A stretch of 64,000 nt of DNA from Symbiodinium natans (GCA_905221605.1 CAJNDS010000890.1:87501-151500), one strand, 5' to 3'. Shown: positions 42,363 to 52,890, counted from the first letter of the stretch. Notes: generated by a model not told the origin, from the letters alone. Numbers and translations are program-made.

Positions 42363-45300
42363 TCAGAAGTGCACGCCGACCCATGCAGACAGAAGACGGT
42401 TGTCTCCCGTCGTAGCCTGCGCTGCTTGGAGGTTCATGGTACTTGTTAACCCATTTTAACTGCAGTCTTATAACCATATTAGGGCACTCAAGGGGCTTAT
42501 AGGTGGGTTATTCGTCCAGTTATCATTGGTTCATAAGTACCATGAACCTCCAAGTAAGGAACACGGAATTGAGGGCTTGATAGATCGAAGGAAGGAGAGT
42601 GGCACGAAGCCCATGCTGCATTTAACGCCCCTAAGCCCTAAACCCTAAACCCTAAACCCTAAACCCTAAACCCTAAACCATGGGGACAAATTTGGGACCT
42701 CGAACCGGGATCGATCTCTGGTTTGTTTGTGGCCCTGCTTGCAGTACATGGAGGAAGTACAGTAACCCTGCACTGAACCCTAAACCCTAAACCCTAAACC
42801 CTAAACCCTAAACCCTAAACCCTAAACCCTAAACCCTAAGCCCTAAACCCTAAACCCTAAACCCTAAACCATCTCCATCTCGTCGCACACGAGTTCCCCA
42901 GTCTCGCACTGCGAGTTTCTTCGGCACATGCGCGTCCCAGGGCCCCAAACTCCCTGAACCCTTCTCTGCCCTAGCCTAGTCTTAGGGTTTAGGGCTTAGG
43001 GTCTAGGGTCTAGGGTTTAGGGTTTAGGGTCTAGGGTTTAGGGTTTAGGGTCGGGTTTGGGGTTTAGGATTCATACCCCCTCTTAGACCCTGAAGCCCCG
43101 AACTCCACATCCTACTTCGCTGCGCAGGGCGCCTTGTCATGCCGGGTCATCAAACAGCAGAGCACGGCTCCCAACACGAAGCTCAGCACTGAGCGGAAGT
43201 CCTCCGCAGATTGAAAACAAGTGCGGATGTACCCCTAAACCCGAAACCCGAAACCCGAAACCCTAAACCCTAAACTCTAAACCCGAAAAACCCTAAACAA
43301 TGCTCATCTCACGGGGAGTGCGGAGGTGAAGACCCATAACTGCAAAGGTGCATGCGCCTCAGCTGCTCCGTCAAGCCTTGCTGCCTGGTGCTACCTGAAG
43401 GCTTCCTTCCCTTCCGATGTGATGCTGATGCCAGGACTTTCAGATCTTACGATCTGGGGGGGCGGTGGGGGGCGGGGGGGGGGGGGGGGGGGGGGGGGCG
43501 GGGGCGGGGGGGGGTCGGGGGGGGGGGGGGAGGGGGGGGGGGGCGGGGGGGGGGGCGGGGGGGGGGCGGGGGGGGGGGCTGGGGGGGGGGCGGGGGGGGG
43601 GGGGCGGGGGGGGGGCGGGGGGGGGGGGGCGGGGGGGGGGGGCGGGGGGGGGGGGCGGGGGGGGGGGCCGGGGGGGGGGGCGGGGGGGGGGGGGGGCGGG
43701 GGGGGGGGGGGGTGGGGCGGCGGGGGGTGGCGTGGAAGGTCTGTGGGTAGTTGCAACAGGAGCTGCAAGAAATCCAACCCTTGCAAGAAGCACGCTCTTC
43801 TTGGGTAGAACCTCATTCTTCGGGCACTTGGAACACTGACGCCTCGGACGCTTGAACCCTCAGGCTTCTTAGGCCAACCCCGGCGTCCTGACATCTTCCA
43901 GTAGGGGGTTTAGGGTACAGGGTTTAAGGTTTAGGGAAGCTCCTTGAGCCGAAAAGGAGGCACAAAAAAGGAAGGTCCTGCCACATCTCGCAGGAGGTGT
44001 AGCCCTCTCCGACCTGTTGTTCGCTGAAGCAAAGTTCTCGGGGTTTGAGCTGCAGGGCATGGGCCCTTTGTTCGGTGACCTTCAAAGTATGAGGTGCGAA
44101 AGCTCTTGCTGGCCCAGACCCACAAGACACAAACTCTCCCTGTGGCAAGCTGACCTTAGACCCTAAACCCTAATTAAACCCTAAACCCCAAACCCTAAAC
44201 CCTAAACCCTAAACCCCAAACCCTAAACCCTAAACCCTGAAGCAGAAGCCGAGCCGCGGTGCAGCAATTGCTGGATCGAGAGACGATGCCGAAGCGGTGC
44301 AAAAGGCCTTGGGCTCGGCGGTTGCGGTTTCAGGGTTTAGGGTTTAGGGCTTTTGGGTTCAGGGTTTAGGGTTTAGGGTTTAGGGTTTAGAGTTTAGGGG
44401 TTGGGGGTTGCTGTGATATGGCGCGAAGCGCGAAGGCTTTAAACAACTTCAGCAGAGCCTCGAAGACCTCGCGCATGCGAAGGGGATCGTGGAGGGCCAT
44501 TCCAACAGCTCTATCCCACCCCACGCCGTCTCAGGCGGCAAAGCCACCCTAACCTATTCCTTTTAGGGTTCACAATACCACCATCGCTTTTCTTGGCGTC
44601 TTACAAACAACTTCTTCCGGCAGCCTGTTGAAGGCGGTCTTTCACGACGCAAGCGGCCCAGAGGTCCCAGAAAGTCCCCGAGGGGGGGGGGGGTCCAGCA
44701 GCTCAGGCGGGTCAGCCAAAGCTCAAACTTGAGCACCCCCTTCGCCTGAGCCTTGGCCTCCCTCAAACGGCCTGGAATTTTTGCCTTGCTGTGGGAAGCG
44801 CATGGCGACTTGCATCAGGCGCCACCCCAGCGCACTGTAGGGGTCCTAAGGACTGAGCCTTGAGCTGAGGGTTTAGGGTTTGGGGTTTCGGGCTTCGGGT
44901 TTGGGGGGTCGAGGGATCTGAGATCTAGAGATTTGGGCTTGAGAGCTTGGGGATCTGCCTAAACCCTAAACCCTAAACCCTAAACCCTAAACCCTAAACC
45001 CTAAACCCTAAACCCTAAACCCTAAACCCTAAACCCTGGGAAGTTCAGCTTCCGGGCTGCGTTGAGGGGTGCGGACCCAAGAGGCCACAGGAAAAATCCC
45101 CCAGGGCTTATAGGACTTAGGGGCTTCAGTGGGCTTATCTGCTTTAAGTACCTCTTGTAGGGCCTATAGGCTTTATAGGGCTGAATAAGGTGTAGAGAAA
45201 TCATAGGGCTTACTAGACTTTCGAGTGAGGGTTTGGGGTTAGAGATTGGGGTTTTTTGAGGGGGTCGTGTAGACGGCGTAGGCTCATAAGTATAAGGGTC

Positions 45301-47272
45301 GAGGCCCTAAACCCTAAACCCTAAACCCTAAGAACGCTTCGAACATCCCCACCCTACAGATTTGGAATATGTGGGCCGTCCTACTCTGTTGTGCGGCACT
45401 CCAGGAATTTTTTGGGGGGGGGTTGGGCCCGGCAGGGATTTTCTAGGGATTGGGGTTGCGAACTCCAGGAATTCTGGGGGCTGTGGTTGGGCACACTCCT
45501 GGGATTCTCTGAAAATACTGCACTCCAGGGACTCTCTGGAAATACTGTACGGTTGGGCGCGCTCCAGGGACTCCTTTTGGGAAATGGACGAGGAGTAGAC
45601 AGGAGAGGAGAAGAGGTAGGTTTTCTTATCTAACAACCCCACACCGAGGGTGAGGAAAAACCACATTTTCCCCCCTATTACCCCTAGAGTATCCGTGATC
45701 CATCCCTCCGTAAGCCCTTCAAAGCGTACTTGCGACTCCTGAACCCTGAACCCTAATTCCTAAACCCTAAACCCTAAACCCTAAACCCATACCCTAAACC
45801 CTAAACCCTAAACCCTAAACCCTAAACCCTAAACCCTAAACCCTAAACCCTAAACCCTAAACCCTAACCCTAAACCCTAAACCCTAAACCCGAACCCTAA
45901 ACCCTAAACGGACCAAGCCCCGGTCCAAGTGTTGCTGCGGCAAAGACTGATGCCAGCAGGCACTGCCTTGGAGCTGCCGCATAAGCTTGTGTCATGTTAG
46001 GGTTTAGGGTTTAGGGTTTCGGGTTTGGGGTCTAGGGTCTAGGGTCTAGGGTTTGGGGTTTGGGGTTTGGTGTTTGGGGTTTGGGGTTTGGGGTTTGGGG
46101 TTTGGGGTTTGGAGTTTGGGGTTTGGGGTTTGGGGTTTGGCGTTTAGGGTTTAGGGCTTAGGGCTTAGGGTTTAGGGGTACCTTATTGGGGCCCTTATTT
46201 TGAGGGAATCCTACTATTTGGGGGTGTATATGACTGGTCCCTTAATCCCCCCCCATATTCTCAGAATACATCTAAGTTCCGTATTGTCACCTCGGCATCT
46301 GCATGAGTAGCATCTTACTTTGATCATGATAACTGGTTCTGCATTGACATGATGATCATGCGCTGGCCTTAAAGTATTCTTGCTGGCACAAGCAAAAACC
46401 CTATCTTGAAGGCACACACAGCAGGACTTAGACTTAGAACTACCCAAGAGCCTGCCTGCTCTTAGCACAAGTTGCGGGCCGACTCAGCACAAGAGGGACT
46501 GGCTGGGATGATGCACCTGGGCCCCCCAGCAGCATCATGAGGTAGTAGCTTGAGCCCTCGGGGCAAGGCCCCTGAGGCTCTGGGTCCGCCACCCGGGAGG
46601 ATGACGAGGCCCCTGCGGCAGGGTTCGTTTAGGCGGGCTTGTGGGAGAGTATTCTGGTTTGGGAGGGCTCAGAGGTTTGGGGGGTTGAGGGCTGTCCCAG
46701 CCTCCTAAGGAGGGGATGCGGAGGTTGCCCTGGTACCCAACCTACCATGGCCGGACGACTTCCTGCGGCACTGTTAAAGAGCCCGGTATGCCCTTTTGGC
46801 TCTGGGAGGCCTTTCGTCCAACTACGAACCTGCACCCTGCAAAAACCATAAACCTGTACTCCCTAAGTACAGGCAGCTCGTCTCTGAAGATTCGGACTGC
46901 AGGCGCATGCTACAGGATGCATGGCACTTGAACACAACGAAAAACCCAAACTTGGTGCAAAACAAAGGCTGCAGACTTTGCATGTGTTTGGTCCCAAGGG
47001 GTCATCCTTAAACCCGAAAACCGAATTTATGGATTTCACCCCTCATAGAAGACACCAAAACCCTACGCTCCAAATCCTCTAAAAAGCCCGAGCCCCCAAA
47101 CCCCTGAGTACCATGCCCTCCGACCCTAAACCCTAAATCTAAACCCCAAACCATCCGAAACCCCTAAACCCTAAACTCTAAACCCCAAGGTGAAAGCACA
47201 GGCCCGCCTGTTTCTTTGGATGTATGCATGGCTCGATGGTTTCAAGAGCCGTTTCTTAGTGTGATCGAAAGC
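42363..47272 (-). CDS. Tandemly duplicated micro-exon gene, copy 2, unknown protein
   Basis: Exons matching copy 1: E1 47200-47272 (73 nt), E2 46517-46612 (96), E3 45914-45985 (72), E4 44237-44307 (71), E5 43978-44013 (36), E6 43133-43201 (69), E7 42363-42416 (54, stop TGA). Exon lengths equal copy 1 or differ by one codon, and phases are the same. Most differences are third-position (E3: TGT/TGC, TTG/CTG twice, TCC/TCA, GCT/GCC, GCG/GCA). Donors are GT (E1), GT (E2), GT (E3), telomeric GGTTTAGGG (E4), GA (E5) and GC (E6). An extra phase-0 exon may lie at 42870-42953. Introns of 223-1606 nt differ completely in size from copy 1. Function unknown. Confidence 0.72.
42425..42554. mobile_element. 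MITE family A, best-preserved terminal repeats
   Basis: CTTGGAGGTTCATGGTACTT at one end and AAGTACCATGAACCTCCAAG at the other, a perfect 20-bp terminal inverted repeat; 130 bp long, TA on the right flank. It ends 7 nt from the E7 acceptor AG of copy 2. Confidence 0.8.
42776..42868 (-). repeat. CCCTAAA array
   Basis: About 13 units, adjoining the exon at 42870. A second array at 42628-42678. Confidence 0.95.
42870..42953 (-). CDS. Candidate 84-nt exon, Cys-containing, inside gene copy 2
   Basis: Twenty-eight codons, phase 0 at both ends: TRMCRRNSQCETGELVCDEM. Acceptor is GGGTTCAG|GGA and donor ATG|GTTTAGGG, telomeric. It would fit between E6 and E7 without changing frame. No clear counterpart was found in copy 1, so it is either copy-specific or alternative. 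Confidence 0.45.
43456..43725 (+). repeat. 270-bp poly-G tract with single C interruptions
   Basis: Runs of 7-15 G separated by single C (rarely A, T). The frames give only Gly/Arg/Ala or Pro. It lies in the E5-E6 intron of copy 2. Strong G-quadruplex potential, but also a common place for sequencing error. Confidence 0.85.
44159..44236 (-). repeat. CCCTAAA array filling the start of the copy 2 E4-E5 intron
   Basis: Directly adjoins E4 (44237), giving the sense donor GGTTTAGGG. Confidence 0.9.
44330..45740. other. Copy 2 E3-E4 intron: arrays and unassigned DNA
   Basis: Arrays at 44330-44400 (G-strand) and 44958-45040 and 45305-45332 (C-strand). A minus frame at 44563-44766 and repeated TCCAGGGACTCTCTGGAAATAC-like blocks (45480-45570) are unassigned. 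Confidence 0.5.
45740..45908 (-). repeat. CCCTAAA array
   Basis: About 22 units, ending 5 nt from the E3 donor of copy 2. Confidence 0.95.
45998..46175 (+). repeat. TTTAGGG/TCTAGGG/TTTGGGG array
   Basis: Three TCTAGGG, then about 13 TTTGGGG, then TTTAGGG: three homogenised variants in 180 bp. Confidence 0.9.
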
Positions 47273-47287
47273 CTTGAGCCCAAACCA

Positions 47288-47293
47288 TGGGGT

Positions 47294-47374
<81 letters not shown>

Positions 47375-47386
47375 CGTTTAGGGTTT
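47288..47386 (+). repeat. TTGAGGG array upstream of E1, copy 2
   Basis: About 12 perfect TTGAGGG units. Bases 47390-47660 are degenerate G-strand repeat. Confidence 0.95.
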
Positions 47387-47824
47387 AGGGTTGCGGGGCT
47401 TAGAGCGTCTATGGGTTGAGGGCTTTAGGGGTTTCGGGGTTCAGAGACTTTGGGGCTTATAGGGGTCGAGGACGTACCTGAAGCTCTCAGGTGTGCGGTG
47501 TAGTAGGTTCAGAGTTTAGGACGTTCAGAGATTATAGGACCCAGAGATGTTCAAGGGTGTCTAGAGTTCAGGTTTTTCGGGGATATTTAGGCTTAGGGTA
47601 CGGCATCCAGGGATCACGGTTCCACCAAGGTGCCTTCCCCACAGGCGTTCAAGGCAGCTCTCAACCCTAGACCCTGAAACCCTGAACCCTAAACCCCAAA
47701 CCCTAAACCCTAGCCAGCACATCTTTTTTCGAACATGGCTCACCACTCTGCGCGTCCCTGCTCGGAGGCGTCATGGGCAGTGACAACACTTTTTTGGGCT
47801 AAGTCTTCAGACGCTTGTGCCCCA

Positions 47825-47925
47825 TAAACTATACTCCCCTTGTGAACCTTTGAATATGTTTAATGTTCCCTTTGGGTTTTATGTACATATACTTAAAATA
47901 ACTCCAAAGGGGGCTTTAGTCAAGC
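47825..47925. mobile_element. Family G element, uninterrupted
   Basis: ATACTCCCCTTGTGAACC...TTTGGGTTTTATGTACATA...AAATAACTCCAAAGGGGGCTTTAGTC. It serves as the empty-site comparison for the copy at 37944. Confidence 0.55.
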
Positions 47926-48106
47926 CTCCCCCTGAAAGCCTACTTCCAGCTACCTCGAGGGGCCTGCAAACGTGCGCACGGTCTTCGCTGCAACGCGTCT
48001 GAACAGAAGGCTTGTTAGGAAAACCGCGACCAGGACCGACCGAATCTTTTCAATTCTTGACAACGTCGAGACCTAGGACCTGCGACCGGTTGGTTACTTT
48101 TAGAAG

Positions 48107-48200
48107 GAAACCCTAAACCCCGAATCCTAACCCGAAACCCTAAACCCTAGCCCTAAACCCTAAGCCCTATAAGCCCTAAGCCCTAAACCCTAAACCCCCC
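48107..48200 (-). repeat. CCCTAAA array, degenerate
   Basis: Includes CCCTATAAG variants. Confidence 0.85.
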
Positions 48201-48238
48201 AAAAGGGCAACACTGGGCTACCAAGCACCCCAAGGCTC

Positions 48239-48285
48239 TCAGACGTCCATGGCCTTCCGAGCCTGGTCTTGGGCCTCAAGGAGGA
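48239..48285 (-). CDS. Candidate short terminal exon, unknown protein
   Basis: After acceptor CCCTGAAG the minus frame reads LLEAQDQARKAMDV then TGA. Alternatively it ends at the donor GAC|GTCTGAG. Flanked by telomeric arrays (48107-48200 and 48330-48370). Bases 48370-49764 are unique DNA. A protein-like minus frame at 49020-49241 (HTGTMLRVKAVWWSSCKSAD) is unassigned. Confidence 0.35.
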
Positions 48286-49764
48286 CTTCAGGGCTTGAGC
48301 CCTTAAAATTTAGGGGTTAGGCTTCGGAGTTTAGGGTTTAGGGTTTAGGGTTTAGGGTTTAGGGTTTAGAACTTGGGGTTTAGTTTACTGATGGGTAGCT
48401 GACGGTTGACAGGGGTTGTCTAAGCGTCGGCAACCTTCCGGCATTCTGTTTGCAAAGGCATCTCAACTCCAAACCCCGACAAACCCCCCTCCCCCCCCCC
48501 GGGCCTCAAAAACCCCCCATCCTGCACACTTCAAGCCCAGAACCCCCAGAACCTTTTAGACCCGAACGTGGGGCAAGCGCTCAGCTCGGAACCTCGGCCC
48601 CTTGCTACAAGCAGCGGGTGCTGATGGCTGCTCCGGGAACGACTGAGTTGCCAGCTCGCTGTCTCTGAAGCTCGAGCTCATAGAGCCTAGGTTCGGGTTT
48701 GCGGCTTCTTGCTTTGGAGCTAGGGTTGAGGGCGTGGGGTTCGCATCGTGAGGCTTGTATAACTTGTGCGAGTCATGGTTGGGATAGCCGGGATAGTATT
48801 TAATAGAGTTTAAGTACCCTTAAGCATGTAAAATGTTACCCCACGATGACAAAGGATTTAGGGCTTCAAGGATCCATCGGCATTCGAAAGTCTGTCGGCC
48901 TGCAGGGTTTTATGGCTCGCGGCGTACGGGGGCTTTGAGCTTATTAGGGTCGAGCTCATGGGAAGTGCTTAGGATGGTTTGCAAGAACACCAAGTAGGGA
49001 TGGAACCAACGTTCCTTACCTATGACCCCCAGGAAAATACTGCACCTCCAGGCAGGGGAGGATCGTGAGTACCGGCATCTGGGAACGAAGCCATCACAAC
49101 TCCATCGGCAGACTTACAGCTCGACCACCATACAGCCTTAACCCGAAGCATTGTACCTGTGTGCATCCCTGGCTTCAAACGCTGGAGCCCCCGACTCAGC
49201 AGTGTTGTTCCCCGACATGGAGGTGACGAAGGAGTACACAATCTGCAGGGCTGAGGGCTGAGGGCTGAGGGCTGAGGGCTTCAGTTTTTGGGTTTGCGTT
49301 TAGGGGTTTGTGGCAGTTTGGGACTAAGGCCCCGAACCTAAACCCCAAAACCCTGACCCCAAAACCCCAAATCCCCTAACCGCCACGGGCAGTCCGAGCT
49401 GCGAGCGTGCCCGCCACCGGGAGGCACATGCCGAAAATGATCCCTACTCGTCCTTGCTTCCCACCCGGCAGCAGCCTGGCATGTTACGTCAAAGGGCTGA
49501 CAAGCAAAGGATGAAATTTCCAGGTATTTGGAGGGAGCAGGGTTGGACTTTCATGTTCAAAAAGAATTGTCTAAGTCCGATGCCCAGACTGTGATTTCAT
49601 TCAGAAAAACTCGAAAGTCCAGAACTGCTTCCCGTGCTGCGACGAATCAGGCCAGGCGCACGTCTTGTAGAGACTGCCGAGGCCGCGAGAGACTCGGGTC
49701 CTGACAGAAAGTATTAAGATAGTCATTATCATGATCTTTTCTTCAGTCACAATGACAGCGGTAT

Positions 49765-50050
49765 CAGTATGCAACAATAACAACAACAATCAGGCAATGC
49801 CAGCAATAACAATAGCCATACCAACTCCAAGGCAATAACGATAACCACAGCATTAACAATGTTGACAATGTTAACAATATTACCAGTAGTGACAATGATG
49901 TTAGCAACCACAATACTTGCACTCTTAACAGCACTTGCAGTGTTACATTAGCAACGTTGAAAACAAGGAACCATGCTAACAATGATCACAGCATTAGCAG
50001 ACATTAGAACAATGTTCGCAATAACCAAAACAACAACATCAACAAAGTTA
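49765..50050. repeat. Cryptic triplet-simple tract (AAC/AAT/AGC)
   Basis: Same style as 6018-6185 on this strand. Followed by a CCCTAAA array at 50052-50093. Confidence 0.7.
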
Positions 50051-50170
50051 TACCCTAAACCCTAAACCCTGAGCCCTAAACCCTAAACCCTGTTATAAGT
50101 CATAAGCGCGACGACAATGACGAGAACATCTGGTCGGTTCTCTCCATTCTGGTGCCCCTTTGGGGTACTA

Positions 50171-50268
50171 TGGGGGGGGGTCGGAAGAACTACTACTAAT
50201 TTTCCCTTCTGGTCCCTGTATAATTATACTATAGTAACCCCCCAAGAGCCTGTTCTAATCAGTAAGGT
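50171..50268 (-). mobile_element. MITE family D, reverse orientation
   Basis: TCGGAAGAACTACTACTAAT, then CTTCTGGTCCCTGTA and CCTGTTCTAATCAGTAAGG match the reverse complement of the 38545 copy. A CCCTAAA array follows within 15 bp. Confidence 0.65.
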
Positions 50269-50405
50269 TCCTACGGTAACCCTAAACCCTAAACCCTAAA
50301 CCCTGAAGAAGAGGGGCCGCCTTATAACAAAGGACCCTCAAAAAAGGGACCAGATTTTGGAGAAGTGACCCATCTGAGAATCTGGGTTCTGACTTGGAGG
50401 CGCAT

Positions 50406-50522
50406 GGGTTTAGGGTTTAGGGTTTAGGGTTTAGGGTTTAGGGTTTAGGGTTTAGGGTTTAGGGTTTAGGGTTTAGGGTTTAGGGTTTAGGGTTTAGGGT
50501 TTAGGGTTTAAGGGTTTAGGGG
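50406..50522 (+). repeat. TTTAGGG array
   Basis: About 16 units. Bases 50523-50631 are a short unique segment. Confidence 0.95.
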
Positions 50523-50631
50523 ACCAGGAGGAGACGTAGACAGCGCACAGTGCCGAACTGCAGGCAGAACCCAGGTCCTTACATGCCCTTACCCTACCTC
50601 AGAACTTAACTCCAGAATCCCTGCCTTGAAC

Positions 50632-50710
50632 CCCTAAACCCTAAACCCGAAACCCTAAACCTAAACCCTAAACCCTAAACCCTAAACCCTAAACCCTAAA
50701 CCCTAACCCT
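50632..50710 (-). repeat. CCCTAAA array at the acceptor side of an exon
   Basis: Ten units ending six bases before acceptor CTGAG. Confidence 0.95.
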
Positions 50711-50715
50711 CTGAG

Positions 50716-50801
50716 CCCGTGGCATGGGTGAGGGTCCCTTCTTGGACACGCGGACCGTGGTCTTCATCGACGTGGGGAAGGACTGGCAGAAGAGGTGCTG
50801 G
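50716..50801 (+). CDS. Candidate plus-strand exon, unknown protein
   Basis: Acceptor CCCTCTGAG|CC, then GMGEGPFLDTRTVVFIDVGK and DWQKRCW, ending TGG|GTTTAGGG in phase 0. The beta-strand-like VVFIDVGK makes this one of the clearest coding cores. CCCTAAA upstream and TTTAGGG (50801-50868) downstream put telomeric inverted repeats at both adjoining intron ends. The minus strand is less natural. Confidence 0.55.
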
Positions 50802-51024
50802 GTTTAGGGTTTAGGGCTTAGGGCTTAGGGTTTAGGGTTTAGGGTTTAGGGTTTAGGGTTTGTTTAGGGCGTGTCAGGGGAGGGTGCGCGCTCGGGTGTG
50901 AAACACCCCGGGCCGCGCCCTCGCGTTGCCCGTCAACCCACCCCGGCCACCCAAACTATACTCTATTAGGGTTTAGGGTTTATGGACTTTTTCTTGTGCA
51001 CCGATGCTTGCCTTTTTGAAGTTG

Positions 51025-51330
51025 GTGTTGGGGTTTAAGCTGGAGTCGAGGGTAGCCTCGGCCCTGTTCGGACCTTCGGCGTGTCAGGGCTTTGCTTTCG
51101 CCAACGAGTATTTCAATCGCTAGGGTTTAAGCTGGGGTTCGGGGTAGCCTCGGCCCTTTTCGGGCCTTCGGCACGCTAGGGCCCGTAGAGGCCCTTATTT
51201 GCTTGAAGGCCTTCGCAGGGTTTTGCGATGTTAGGGTTTAAGCTGAGGTTCGGGGTAGCCTCGGCCTTTTTCGGGCCTTCGGCACGTCAGGGCCCGTAGA
51301 GGCCCTTGCTGATTTGGGGGCTTCCTGGGG
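51025..51330 (+). repeat. Three copies of a roughly 95-110 bp repeat
   Basis: AGGGTTTAAGCTGG(A/G)G...GGGTAGCCTCGGCC...TTCGG(A/G)CCTTCGGC recurs at about 51028, 51121 and 51233, with the third ending in GCCCGTAGAGGCCCTTGCT. Non-coding. Confidence 0.8.
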
Positions 51331-51339
51331 CTTTCCTGG

Positions 51340-51970
51340 TCCTTTTGGGGTGAAATGGAGGGGTGCCCAAAACCATCGATTTCAGTACTAAAAAATAACA
51401 TTTTTCATTGCGCCTAAAACCATCGTTTTCAATAGTGAAAAATCGCATTTTTCATTGCGGGCACGGACAAATCTTGGGGTCCCCCTTCTTTTAGGGGGCC
51501 TTTTGAAGCTTTTGAAGCCTTCTGGTGGCGCTTCTGGTGTAAACTGGAGGGGTGCGCAAAACCATCGATTCCAGTATTCAAAAAGTTTTTCATTGATGGT
51601 ACGGCCCGCTTGGCCCGGGGGCCCTTTGGCGCGGGCGGCCTTCCTCTGGCCCTGAACCCCCGGGCCCCCGGAAGCCCTTGCCCAGCCGAGCAGCCGGGCC
51701 TGGCTAAATTTCTTGGTCTGGCGGCCCTTGGCAAGATCCCTTGGCCTAGGCCTCTGCGTTCTTGGATCGGGGGCCCCGTGCCCTTGGCCTGAAACCCTTG
51801 GCCTGGAACCCTTGGTCCGACCCGTTGGCAAGGGGGCCCTTTGGCCAGGGGGCCCTTAGCGGGGGAACGTGGCCAATGCTCGTTTGTTGAGCAACCGGCC
51901 TGCCTGGACCCTCTCATCCCTCTGGTCCAGGCAGGGGCAGGGGGCCCCCGGCAAGGGGGGCCCAGCAAAC
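51340..51970. repeat. Short AAAACCATCGATTTCAGTA-type repeats and GGCCCTTGGC-rich DNA
   Basis: AAAACCATCG(A/T)TT(T/C) occurs at 51369, 51416 and 51560, each followed by a TTTTTCATTG block. 51600-51970 is rich in GGGGGCCC/CCCTTGGC. Long minus ORFs (51388-51968) are probably by-products of this composition. 52010-52230 is unique and palindrome-rich, not recognised as an RNA gene. Confidence 0.6.
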
Positions 51971-52654
51971 CCTGAGCCCAAAACCCTGAACCACGTTTAG
52001 AGGCAAAGGGTTACGCTTTGGGGTTATACTTTAGCTACGCTAAAGGTGGTCTGGGTGCCGGCCATCCCTTAGCCGAGTACTGACGTTGTCGTAAAAAAGG
52101 CCGATGTCAGTTGGCCTGTCCAGGACAGACGGTGAGGCTTAACCCTCACCTTTCCGTTTCTCTTTTCGCTTGGGCGCTCGGGCTGTAAGGCCCTCGGCCG
52201 AGCGTTCGGGGTCTGTCGCTCGACGGAAGCGACCCCTCACTTAGTTTAGGGTTTAGGGTTTAGGGTCGAGAGTTGAGGGTTGAGGGCTGAGGGCTTCGGG
52301 TTTAGGGGTTTAGGCTTGAGGGTTTGAGGGTTCTAGTTTAGGGCCTAGGGTTTCTAGTATGTGTAGGATGTTTGGGGTTTTTGCGGTTTATAGGATGGAA
52401 GCACGCATGGGGCCTAGGATTTAGTGCGTAAGACTTAGCAATAAAGAGACTAAAATTTCGGGCTCAGTAGCCCCCTGTTTGTGCTCAACTTAACTTTCAC
52501 AGTAAGAGGTTTAGGGTTTAGGGTTTGGGGTTTAGGGTTTAGGGCTAGGGATCAGGGTTTTCGTTCAATCCCCCAGACACAAGCCCCCAGTTGCTTAGGG
52601 GGTTCAGAGGTTCGGGCCTTCACGGGCTTCGAAAGGGCCTACAAGGGTTTAGGT

Positions 52655-52890
<236 letters not shown>

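Noticed and set aside
43326-43894. Gly-, Arg- or Pro-rich ORFs on both strands
   Set aside because: Produced by the G tract; no independent coding signal.
35545-46260. A further dispersed GGGGTACC...GGGGTCC element (35545, 37855, 46176)
   Set aside because: Similarity is short and the ends could not be defined by eye, so it is not listed as a family.
52010-52230. Possible structured RNA gene (palindromic GC-rich stretch)
   Set aside because: Several short inverted repeats, but no match by eye to 5S rRNA, U snRNA or tRNA.
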